From positions 101,889,248 through 101,953,247 of the forward strand of contig OX465281.1 in assembly GCA_949987705.1 (NCBI GenBank): a DNA stretch of 64,000 nucleotides, read 5' to 3'. The notes below the pieces were generated by a model. The model was not told where the DNA came from. It was given only the letters and a program-made list of their open reading frames with translations, and made no database searches. This document shows, piece by piece, positions 32,131-41,120 of the stretch. Every line of letters starts with the position of its first letter. The stretch's first letter is position 1. The translations under genes were made by a program, and so were the position numbers. This DNA comes from Thereva unica. Lineage: Eukaryota > Arthropoda > Insecta > Diptera > Therevidae.

Positions 32131-33239
32131 TTTTCCTTCGTAGGTTTCGGGGGTGTCTTCGTTTCCCTGGATGTAATTCCCATTTTCTTCCTGTTGTGTT
32201 ACATATACTCTCCTGTTTCGGTGATGTATATTGTTGCCATTGCGTTTCTGATTCCTTTGATATTGCTGCCGATTTTTACTCTGGTTGTAGCCGTTGTGTT
32301 TCAAATTCGTTGTTTGACTATTCTGGTATCTATTTTGTTGGAAATGATTTCTTTGGTAATTATTTTGATATCGGTTTTGATGGGAATACTTGTTGTTTTG
32401 CCATGGTTTTCTGTATTGGTATCTGTTGTTTATGTGGAATACTCTGTTTTCTTTTATTGTAGTCTCGGCATCTTCTGCTAAGGTGACTGCTTCACGGTAA
32501 TAATTTAACCCGACTGGCTTCTATTGGCTTTCTTCCTGTCTTTCAAGCCTTTCTTGAAAGCATTTAATGCCAGTGATTCATTTATTTTTGTTATAGTTTC
32601 CCGACCGCTTTCTCCTATTTCCGTCAATTGTAGTTCGGTTAGTTCCGCGATGATCGTGTCTATCTTTTCGGCGTATTCTGTGACCGTGTTTTCTTGCTGA
32701 ATTTTTGTTAACTTTGTTATCACCGTGTTTGTTGATTGTATCGGTTTGTATGTTGCCTCTAGATTCCTGATGAGATCCTCTATTTTTTCTAGTTTTGGTA
32801 ATGAGCTCAATTTTCTTCTTGCTGTTGTGTTTAACTTGGTGCCTATTACCAGTGTTAAGAAGTCTGTTTGTTGGTCTTCCGGGATATTTTTCTCTAGCAC
32901 TTTGACTATACTTATAAAGTTCTGTAAGTCTGCGGGTTTTCCTGTGAATTCTGGTATTATTTTGAGGTTGGAGAATATGTTTGTGGACGTCATGTTTATT
33001 GTTTCGTTTATTTCTATTCTCACGAAAGCCTCTATTCCTTTTAATGTTTCCTTAAATGTATTCTTTACTCGTAGCTCTTCTTCATCCGTCAATTTTGCTT
33101 CAGATATTTCTTCTTTAAATTTTTCCCTAATTTCATTTACCTTAAGAAGTAATTTGGCAAGGTATTTTTCCGTATACTCTCTCTTAGGAGCCTTTTTTAG
33201 ATTCTTTAGTATCTTCGTCAATTCCTCTAAATATATCAT
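32125..33239 (-). pseudogene. gag: Gypsy B Gag, one frameshift
   Basis: ATG at 33239 opens 244 codons (to 32505) of charged, helical Gag including IIPEFTGKPADLQNF and ALNAFKKGLKD near the end. A single frameshift near 32510-32530 leads to a second open stretch that ends at TAA 32125-32127. That part is Asn/Gln/Arg/Tyr-rich and has no CCHC knuckle, so RNA binding probably relies on basic residues. Pol starts in the overlapping frame. Confidence 0.75.
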
Positions 33240-33283
33240 AACCTACTATCTTTCCTTTGTAAAGAATAATAAAAATTTTTTTT

Positions 33284-34280
33284 AACTTCCCAGTATAGGA
33301 AGTTATTGTAATCGGTCCGAAAATCGAAATCGAAAATTTCAACGTATTTTCATCTTTCAAGGTCCCAGGAGCATTTTAAGCAAAAAATTGGGAGGAAGTA
33401 TGTGTGTGTGTATGTATGTGCGTACGGATGTGGTCATTTTTTCCTGCACGATATCGCGCGAACCAAAACTGATATCGACTTCGTTGAGGTGTCGTTCGAA
33501 GCGTATTAACCGAAATATGATCTGAAAAGATTTTCATGAAATTCGGTCCAGCCGTTTTTTTGTTTAAGTGAGGTAAGTGATTTTTGTACCTGCATGATAT
33601 CGCCCGAACCACGAAAGATATTGACTTACTTGAGGTGCCGTTCGAAGCGTATTAGCGACAATATAATCTGAATAGATTTTTATAATATTCGATCCAGCGG
33701 TTTTTTGGTTTAAATAACATAAGTGATTTTTGTACCTGCACGATATCGCGCGAACTATAAAAGATATCGACTTAGTTGACGTGCCGTTCGAAGAGTATTA
33801 ACCAAAATATAATCTGAAAAGATTTTCATAAAATTCGGTCCAGCCGTTTTTTTGTTTAAGCGGCGTAAGTGATTTTTGTACCTGCACAATATCGCCCGAA
33901 CCACGAAAGATATTGACTTACTTGAGGTGCCGTTCGAAGCGCATTAGCGACAATATAATCTGAAAAGATTTTTATACAATTCGGTCCAGCGGTTTTTTGT
34001 TTAAATAACTTAAGTGATTTTTGGACCTGCACGATACCGCGCGAACTAAAAACTATATCGAATTCATTGCGGTGCCGAAAAACATTAATACATCAATTTT
34101 ATATACATTTTCGTCATCCTAATCTTGTAAGTGCGCACATTTAGTTTGACATTTTAGCGAAAATATTGATAAATAATTGTGACAAATTCTCGGTATTATA
34201 GATATATTCTATATTACCTATTGTTAATTTATTATTAAAATATCCAATCATATATTCAACATCCATCATACTGGGAAGTT
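33284..34280. mobile_element. ~1-kb TIR element with internal minisatellite
   Basis: Ends AACTTCCCAGTAT and ATACTGGGAAGTT are perfect 13-bp inverted repeats. The interior begins with a GGAAGTTATTGTAATCGG-type stretch. It then holds about four and a half ~145-bp units from 33430 to 34080 containing ACCTGCACGATATCGCG and TTCGGTCCAGC blocks. I have a general memory of similar repeats being common in insect genomes. It sits in the leader of gypsy B. The TSD is unclear (TT or similar). Confidence 0.65.
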
Positions 34281-34407
34281 GATCGTGTGGACCGAAAGGG
34301 TCGAACCCACATCGCAACTAGTTGTTTTGAAATTTAATTTATAATTTTAGTCTCTATACATTGTTATAATTGCATATTATATATTTTTTTTTTTTTTTTT
34401 TTTTTGT

Positions 34408-34623
34408 TTAAACTGAACTATTTTTATTCACAGTCCTTACAACTGTTTTTCTAATGTATTTTTTTGTTAAATAATAAGCTACTAAAAATATTATTACTAT
34501 TCCCACGGTTCCTGAGATGGCTCCAACGATGTGTGTTGCGGAGTATGTGGCGCTGGACGCGTTGCTCGCTGATCCCGAGTTAAGGAAGATCTTTTCCTCT
34601 ATCTTCGTGTCTGCGAATCCCAT
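34408..34623 (-). CDS. Leader ORF with predicted membrane segment
   Basis: A 71-codon frame lies between the 5' LTR and gag of gypsy element B, starting MGFADTKIEEKIFLNSG. Ser/Ala/Thr-rich residues come next, then a strongly hydrophobic run (VGAISGTVGIVIIFLVAYYL, about residues 33-52) with a Lys/Arg-rich tail. That is the profile of a single-pass membrane protein with a cytoplasmic basic end. Immediately upstream, another frame from the LTR edge (about 34735 to 34585) is also open and lysine-rich. Env normally lies after pol, so this position is odd. Some mdg1/412-like elements have small leader ORFs, but I cannot equate them. Confidence 0.5.
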   Translation of the reverse strand: MGFADTKIEEKIFLNSGSASNASSATYSATHIVGAISGTVGIVIIFLVAYYLTKKYIRKTVVRTVNKNSSV

Positions 34624-34730
34624 TTTGCCGTATTTGGCGGATTTTTAGTTTTATGGCTTTAATTTTATCTGTTGATGTTGACAGGTTTAGTTCCTTGTAT
34701 AGAATTGCCAGCTCTTTTCTTTTCTGGAAC

Positions 34731-35418
34731 GTGATTGATAACAGTTACCAGAAAATTACTCAGCGTCTGGTCGCAAATGTAATAGGCAGAAATGCCAAAA
34801 TAAATTCCCTAGTTAATTAGGCTAAGCAGTTGGGCACTGCAGATTTAGAGGCAATGAATGCCAAAATGTGAAGAATCACCAAAAAGAAATTAATAAAATT
34901 TAAGGCTGAAAGCCAAGTTTATTTTATGGCAATCTTAAAGCAATTCCTCCAAGATCGATAATTGCTTTGCTCTTTTATACAATCTTATTCTACTACAAAG
35001 TTCTTAAAATTTAAGAGGGGCATTCCAATACATAAGGGATGGACTTTGGATTTCCACTTTCCAATATCCATCGCTTATGTTTACAATTTCTCCTCCTCGG
35101 CAAAAACATAAGAAGGTCAAGAAAATATGGTTCAAATAATTTCGACTGCAATAAATTACGCAAGTCGCTTAGTCACCATAATAGCAACAGAATATGTGCT
35201 AATGCACTTGTGCAGTGACATGGGTCAAGTTATATTTCACACATGGCCCGTGTCATGCGCATGGGATTCCCGTTGTGTTTTAATTACTTTAACCGGGCGG
35301 AATCCCTGACGTAATTATCTTTTCATGGTGACGGTGGTTTCGGGTTCTCATGTTTTTGTTTACATTATATTGGATGGATGTTTAGGAGGTGTTGTGTTTG
35401 CTATATAATATCACAACA
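34731..35418 (-). repeat. 5' LTR of gypsy element B, 3' edge lost
   Basis: It matches the 3' LTR but stops after GTTATCAATCAC, lacking the final 21 bp. No TGG-type primer-binding site follows; the next bases are GTTCCAGAAAAG. A small deletion at the LTR/leader boundary explains both losses. Confidence 0.85.
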
Positions 35419-36664
35419 CAGGTTTTTGTAGAGATGAGACAGTACTTAGTTTTGGTTGCGTTGAATTCGACACGATTCTTGCGGCCCCAAGCAAGAATAA
35501 GTTCAATGTCCCTGTTAATAGAATTGGACATGAGTTCACGGTCTACGGGACAAGGTCTGGCACGTCCTTGTCCTATATTATCGAAGGTGTGGGAGTAACG
35601 CAGAGTACCGTCATCGGCAAAACTGTGAAGTGGGTTGGAGGGGATTGAGAGGAGGTCATTAATGAATATAAGAAAGAGGGCAGGCGAGAGAATCGAGCCT
35701 TGGGGAACGCCGGCCGAGATGGAATGAGGTTTGGATTCGATGCCATCCAACACTAGAGGTCCCGCCAAAAGAGTTGATGCCGAGAAAGTCGCGTTTTCCA
35801 TGCGCAGTAGAATCCCCTTAGCCTAGTCGCAACAAATTTCGAAGGGGAAATTTGAAAATACATAAGCGCATTTCTTATCAACATGTCCGCAATTTTTATT
35901 TGTGTGCAGCTTTAATTTCCCCAGCTGCGCGCTCCGGCATCAACTCTTTTGGCGCGACCTCTACCATGATTGAACGGCTGGAAAGAAAGCTCTCAATCCA
36001 GTTCCTTAGAACTGAGTCGATACCAATAGCTTGGAGTTTAAGCAGCAGAGCGGGATGCCATACTCTGTCGAAAGCCTTGGATATACCTAGAGCAACCAAA
36101 CCAGATTCACCGAAGTGATGGATGTTTTGGTTGGGGGCCTCAGTCAGACACACAAGAAGGTCGCCAGTAGATCTTTTCGGTCTAAAGCCGTACTGCCTGT
36201 CGTGTAAAATTTGGTTGGATTCCAGATATTTCATCAGCCTTCTGTTGATTATTGTCTCCATGATTTTGGAGAGAACAGGAGTAATTGCTATTGGGCGGTA
36301 GTTTAAAGGGTCGCTGGCTTCACCTTTTTTGGGAATGGGCTGAACATGAGCTAGTTTCCAAGAGTTGGGATAAACTCCGGAGAAGTATGACAGGGCGAAA
36401 AGTTTGCGCAGAGGTTTAGCCAAAGGTGAGGCACATTTGTTAAGTACCATAGGGGGAATATTGTCTGGGCCAGTGGATTTATTGACGTCGAGTTCTTTGA
36501 GACATTTGTACACCTCGCGCGTTCTGAAGAAGATTCCGTCCATTGAATGGGCGTTGCGCTCGAGGACCGGTGGTGACGTATCAGCTTCGGGTAGAGAAGA
36601 ATTTGAGGCGAACAGAGATGCCAATAAATCGGCCTTGGATTTGCTTTCTGTTATCACCTCCTCC
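35419..36664 (-). pseudogene. CR1/Jockey LINE, RT core
   Basis: Frames 35896-36801 (LINE-derived from about 36660) and 35382-35801 carry NKSTGPDNIPPMVLNK, NYRPIAITPVLSKIMETI, YGFRPKRSTGDLL, SKAFDRVWH, GVPQGSILSPALFLIFINDL and the catalytic FADDG (35608-35622). An insertion of about 175 bp (35753-35930) splits the palm just before GVPQGS. Its ends share an inverted CGCCAAAAGAGTTGATGCCG segment. The next coding part lies beyond gypsy B at 27469. Confidence 0.85.
35753..35955. repeat. Small inverted-repeat insert in LINE RT
   Basis: CCGCCAAAAGAGTTGATGCC at about 35763 reappears inverted near 35930-35955. The segment between interrupts the LINE RT frame. It could be a tiny MITE or a template-switch product. 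Exact ends and TSD are not resolved. Confidence 0.5.
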
Positions 36665-38415
36665 AGCACAACGTTTCTGACGACACAAATATTGAAGAGC
36701 TGTGGAGTAGGACAAAGGGCGCAATATTGACGGCTGCGGAAATGAGCATCGGTTATGTCCCAAGAAACCAGCAACACTGGATCTCGGACACAACCTGGCA
36801 AAAAATAGAACGCAGGAGAGCCCTAAAAAATAATGTAAACTCTACAAGCGACCCCGAAAGACGTTACCAACTGGAACGGGAGTACTCCCAATTACACCGG
36901 GAGGTAAAGAGAAGTGTCCGGCGTGATAAAAGGCAGCAGATAAATGAGCTCGCAGAAAAAGCGGAAAACGCGGCAAACACAGGCAACAGTAAGGTGCTGT
37001 ACCAAATTACTAAACAGCTCACGGGAAAGCACTCTACTAAAAAGCATGCCGTTAAGAGTGCGGATGGAAGGCTGCTGTGCAGCGACGAAGAGCAGCTCCA
37101 AAGATGGAGAGATTACTTCTTCGCCGCCCTGAATGGTTCATTTACACAGGAACCTCAGGAAACCAGCAACAATGCACAGCCTATATGAATCACCACCCGA
37201 GCCCCATCCAAGACGGAAATAGTAACCGCAATTCATGCGATGGCCAATGGTAAAGCAGCTGGGAAAGATGGCATCCCGCCAGAATTGTTGAAAGCCGATT
37301 CAAGCCTCATAGCAGATGCGCTTCAGCCAATCCTGGAAATAGCATGGAACACCTGTACCTTTCCGGAGGATTGGACGGAAGGTATCATAGTCAAAATACC
37401 AAAAAAGGGGGACCTAACAATATGCGACAACTGGAGAGGCATCTGTTTACTATCTACAGTGGGCAAAATTTTGTCCCATATATTACTATCTAGGATAAGT
37501 GAGGCAGTAGACCGAACGCTTAGGAGGCAGCAGGCCGGATTCAGGAAGGGCCGCTCATGTATTGATCATATCAACACCTTACGAATAATAGCGGAGCAGT
37601 CTACTGAATTCCGATCCCCTTTTACCTTGCTTTCGTAGATTATGAGAAAGCGTTCGACCCGGTCAATAGGAGCTTTATATGGCAGGCACTACGGCGACGG
37701 GGACTGCCTGATAAAATAATAGAATTGATAAAAGCCCTATATAACAATTCCAAATGCAAAGTTCTCCATAATGGAAAATTATCCGACAGCTTCGAGGTGA
37801 GCTCAGGAGTACGACAAGGATGCCTACTCTCGCCTTTACTATTTATTAGAAGAAGATGTCAGTTCCAGAATAAATAAAGCACGAGGCGCATATGCATGCC
37901 TGTTCCGCATATGGAGATCAACGGAGATCTCAACTAACACCAAATTGCGGCTGTTCAACTCCAACGTGAAGGCAGTACTTTTGTACGGTTGCGAAACATG
38001 GAAAGTCACCCAATTCATCACAGGGCGCCTACAAGTCTTCGTCAACAGATGCCTGCGTCGTATCCTAAAAATCCGCTGGCAGGATAGAATTTCAAACGAA
38101 TAAACTATGGCGCCGTGCCGGCCAAGAAAGGATAGACGACCAAATCAGACGAAGGAAATGGAATTGAGTTGGCCACACCTTGCGACGCGAAAACGAAAAT
38201 CTAGCCAAACAGGCCCTCGACTGGAATCCGCAAGGATCCCGTCGAGTTGGAAGACCTAGGACAACGTGGAGGAGAACCCTACTAGCAGAAGCCGCAACAA
38301 CTGGGAGATCCTGGTCGGAGCTGAGAGCTGTCGCGCAAAACAGAGTCCGCTGGAGGGCAACTGTTTCCGCCCTATGTCCCACGAGGGATTAAAGGAGCAC
38401 AATGATGATGATGAT
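36665..38415 (+). mobile_element. RTE-type LINE (copy B), 5'-truncated, inserted in the CR1/Jockey LINE
   Basis: It is flanked by ATCACCTCCTCC at 36653-36664 and 38416-38427, a perfect 12-bp TSD. The 3' end is an ATGATGATGATG microsatellite tail, as in RTE elements. On the other strand, the interrupted LINE frame continues directly once one TSD copy is counted. Confidence 0.9.
36672..38392 (+). pseudogene. RTE LINE B reverse transcriptase, decayed
   Basis: Consecutive frames encode an N-terminal linker (36727-37188, MSIGYVPRNQQHWISD), then MANGKAAGKDGIPPELLK, IPKKGDLTICDNWRGICLL and FRKGRSCIDHINTLR (37240-37638). A frame change near 37630 precedes EKAFDPVNR and GVRQGCLLSPLLF. A deletion near 37845 removes the YADD motif. 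The C-terminal part resumes with INKARGAYACLFRIWRSTEI, LYGCETWKV and, after further shifts, ALDWNPQGSRRVGRPRTTW at 38180-38392. Not functional. Confidence 0.82.
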
Positions 38416-38639
38416 ATCACCTCCTCCCCATTGATAAATGGAGGGATTGCGGAAGACGTAAAATTCTTCTTGACGGAAGTTACCAAGGACCAGAAGTTTT
38501 TGCTGCCTACGCGTGTATTAAGGATCTTACTTCGCATCTTGTCGTCAAATGACGTTTTGACCTTCCTGATGATGGAATTACAGGAGTTTCTCGATATCAC
38601 ATATTCACGCCGAAGTGAGTCATGTGGGGAACATTTCGA
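38416..38639 (-). pseudogene. CR1/Jockey LINE, linker between EN and RT
   Basis: The minus-strand frame contains SCNSIIRKVKTSFDDKMRS and NFWSLVTSVKKNFTSSAIPP, the region just before the RT. It joins the 36664 piece across RTE LINE B and the 38852 piece across the 212-bp MITE. Confidence 0.8.
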
Positions 38640-38851
38640 TGGGTCTTACGAAAAAGATATTGTTTCAAAATGTTGGTGAAAAAGATACTGCAAAACATAT
38701 CAGCCAGAAAACGAAACAATATGTTCTTCACCGAGAAACCGAAACAATATCTTTTTCAGCGAGAAACCGAAACAATATCTTTTTCAGCAATAAATTGAAA
38801 CAATATCTTTTTCACCAACATTTTGAAACAATATCTTTTTCGTAAGACCCA
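38640..38851. mobile_element. 212-bp MITE with internal repeats
   Basis: TIRs of about 50 bp begin TGGGTCTTACGAAAAAG. TCGA flanks both sides (38636-38639 and 38852-38855), and the interrupted LINE frame is open on both sides. The interior holds tandem GAAACAATATCTTTTTCAGC-type units of about 35 bp. The superfamily is uncertain because TCGA is palindromic. Confidence 0.78.
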
Positions 38852-39368
38852 TCGATTTGTAGCTCTATAGGCGGCTTCCTTAGCTTTTATTGCGTTCTTA
38901 CACTCCCCATTAAACCATCTATTTGGCCTAGGCTTTATAGACTTAGTAGAATGAGGAATGAACAAACACATTCCTGCCCGTATTATTTTGGTAATACAGT
39001 GCGCAGCATAGTTCGCACTGGCACCGCGGAAACACAAATTCCAGTCAGTGGCTTGAAAGAAGTGAGTGAGACCCAACCAGTTGGCTTTCCCATAGTGCCA
39101 GACAGTTCTTTTGGGAACTGTGCCGGTTGGAGTGGAGGATGGATATGGGAAATTGGCACTGACTAGTTTGTGGTCCGAGTTGCCAAGGGGTTAGCTCACC
39201 TCGACGGAATATCGAGTTGGATGCGAAGTGAGAAATAGGTCAAGAAGATGAGCTCCGTGACCTGAAACATCCGGAATTCGTGTCGGACAATTGAAACTAT
39301 ATGCCATAATTTCGTTATCATCGGTTTTTGTTCTGGAAGCAAATTTAGAGACGTATTCATGTCAAAAA
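38852..39368 (-). pseudogene. CR1/Jockey LINE, end of endonuclease
   Basis: On the minus strand the frame reads IPDVSGHGAHLLDLFLTSHP and GNSDHKLVSANF (the SDH motif that ends the APE-type endonuclease), then NRWFNGECKNAIKAKEAAYR, with at least one frame change near 39190. Upstream of about 39368 homology fades, so the element is 5'-truncated. Confidence 0.75.
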
Positions 39369-39429
39369 CTGGTTTCATATGAAACAAAATCCCGGAAGGA
39401 AATTAAAAAAAAATTATTATGACGAAAAA

Positions 39430-39500
39430 AAGCACCGCGAGCCGAAGAATCGAACTCGCAGCCCCACAGAGTTACCTAGCCCTTCGCGCCATGGCTGATA
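39430..39500 (-). ncRNA. tRNA-like segment
   Basis: The minus strand shows TGGCGCGAAGGGCTAGG (A-box-like) and GCGAGTTCGATTCTTCGGC (B-box/T-arm-like). The acceptor stem does not pair properly. It is a tRNA-derived relic, not a functional tRNA. Confidence 0.4.
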
Positions 39501-39561
39501 CTAGCGGTGGTTGACTAATATGTTAATAAATCATTTCAGAAAGAAGAAAAAGAGAAAAAAA

Positions 39562-39652
39562 AACAATCTGCCCGACCAGGGCTTAAACCTGAACGCTACG
39601 CGCCGCTGGATCGAGGATCCAACGCGCTACGCACTCTCCCGCCGACCTTCTA
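39562..39652 (-). ncRNA. tRNA-like segment
   Basis: On the minus strand the anticodon-like arm TTGGA-TCCTCGA-TCCAG and T-arm-like TCAGG-TTTAAGC-CCTGG pair well with 7-nt loops, but the acceptor ends do not. It lies about 60 bp from the other tRNA-like segment, so a dimeric tRNA-derived SINE is possible. Confidence 0.42.
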
Positions 39653-39814
39653 CCAGTTTTGCAGCAATAAAGTAATTTGTTCGGTGCCTATGAAATGTTT
39701 AGGTTGAACTAATTTTAACAGTTTTTATGCCTAATACTTACAAATTTAGTTAATAAAAACGTAAAAATATGCTTTTAAACAAAGGGCTGCAAAATTTTTT
39801 AGATAGGGGGCAAA

Positions 39815-40944
39815 TCTATAATATAAAAATAAGTCGGGTTTTCCTTCCTGACGCTATAATTCCAGAACTCACGATCCGATTTCTACGGTTTTGCATTCGT
39901 TGGAAAGGTCTCGGGCTCCGTGAGGCTTATAGCAAAAAAATTCAACAGAAGAGCAGGCGATTGGTCCATAGCACCCATCTCAAGAGGGCGGATTACCATT
40001 TTCTTTACAACCCCTCGACATGGATATCAAATGGAAGGGTGTGGTAAGTAGAACACCAAAGGCAATATAGTATACTCAATATATCGTTTGGTTCATGGCG
40101 ATCATCTCATGCGGGCGGATTACCATTTTCTTCACAACCCCTTCGAGATGGGTATCAAATGAGAGAGTATGATAAGTAGAACACATAAGCAATATAGTAT
40201 ACTCAATATATCATTTGGTCAATAGCGGCCATCTCCAGAGGTTGGATTACCATTATCTTCACACCCCTCGATATGGATTTCAAATGAAAGGGTATGATGA
40301 GTAGAACACTAAGAACACTATACTAAGTAGTATACTAAATATATTGTTTGGTCCATGGCGGTCATCTCAAGAGGGAGGATGATCATTTTCTTCACTACCC
40401 CCTCGACATTGGTATCAAATGAAAGGGCATAATAAGAAGAATGCCATAGACTATGTCTTTAGATTCATGGCGGCCATCTCAAGAGGGGGGATTACCATTT
40501 TCTTCACAACACTCGAGATATGGGTATCAGATGAAAGGCTATGAAAAGTAGAACACCATAAGCAACATAGTATATTCAATTTATAATTTGGTCCATGGCG
40601 GCCATCTCAAAAGGGCGGTTTACCATTTTCTTCACAACCCCTTCTAGATGGGTATCAAATGAAAGAGTATGATAAGTAGAACAATATAAGAAATATAGTA
40701 TACTCAATATATCGTTTGGTCCATAGCGGCCATCTCGAGAAGGCGGATTACCATTTTCTTCACAACCTCTACCACATGGGTATCAAATGAAAGAGTATGA
40801 TAAGTAGAACACCATAGGCAATATAGTATACTCAATATATTATTTGGTCCATGGCGGTCATCTCCCAAAATCAATTTTCCCAGATTTGTTCTTTTTTCAC
40901 TTATTTTATTGAAAGGCGTTGCAACGCACGCGGGTTTTTGCTAG
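39815..40944 (+). mobile_element. Helitron-like non-autonomous element, both ends visible
   Basis: It starts TCTATAATATAAAAATAAG (39815), a TC-start typical of Helitrons, and ends with palindrome GCGTTGCAACGC (40916-40927) and CTAG at 40941-40944 followed by T. The first ~150 bp (unique) are followed by seven or eight units of the ~127-bp repeat. The 3' 60 bp match the first copy (1-1201) apart from a 22-bp gap. No helicase gene. Confidence 0.8.
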
Positions 40945-41120
40945 TCGTTTGTAAAATTTTTGTAAAATATTAAAAATTCTGAGAAAAATCACTTCCTTAT
41001 ATTCATGGACTATAAGGACGGTCTTAAATACATCGTTCGTGCAATTAAATTTATAAATTTTCACTCATTTCAGTAAGCGTTTATATGCCTTGGTAAAAAT
41101 TAGATATCTACTTTTCGTTT
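40945..41120. other. Spacer, no gene seen
   Basis: AT-rich sequence between the Helitron-like terminus and the 5' LTR of gypsy C. One short inverted pair (ATGGACTATAAGGACGG region, near 41010) is visible. Confidence 0.4.

Larger units (their letters stand above)
27470..35418 (-). mobile_element. Ty3/gypsy element B (mdg1/412-like), complete with TSD
   Basis: It is bounded by TGTTGTG and CACAACA, with CAGG at 27466-27469 and again at 35419-35422 (4-bp TSD). It is 7949 bp, transcribed on the minus strand: 5' LTR 35418-34731, leader with a small ORF, an inserted repeat element, gag 33239-32125, pol about 32130-28472, purine tract, 3' LTR 28174-27470. LTRs differ at roughly ten sites by eye, so it is young. 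Three defects are visible: the end of the 5' LTR plus PBS is missing, gag has a frameshift, and integrase lacks its catalytic Glu segment. Confidence 0.9.
26808..39368 (-). mobile_element. CR1/Jockey-type LINE broken by three insertions
   Basis: Pieces on the minus strand, in coding order, are 39368-38852, 38639-38416, 36664-35419 and 27469-26808. Together they cover the end of the endonuclease, the linker and the whole RT of one LINE. The intervening DNA is a 212-bp MITE, an RTE LINE (B) and gypsy element B. Each junction has a target-site duplication, and the LINE frame resumes once one copy of it is counted. The endonuclease N-terminus is missing (5' truncated near 39368). Confidence 0.82.
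39369..39814. other. Spacer with two tRNA-like segments
   Basis: No protein gene is seen. Two tRNA-like stretches on the minus strand are listed separately. The remainder is AT-rich. Confidence 0.45.

Noticed and set aside
28398..33285. Several plus-strand hydrophobic ORFs opposite gypsy B (for example 32725-33285, 32097-32462)
   Set aside because: Hydrophobicity results from reading the complement of Lys/Asn/Glu-rich coding sequence; they are antisense shadows of gag and pol.
34408..34623. Env C-terminus interpretation of the leader ORF
   Set aside because: It lies before gag rather than after pol, and no ectodomain, furin-like site or fusion segment is visible, so I kept it as an unknown leader ORF.
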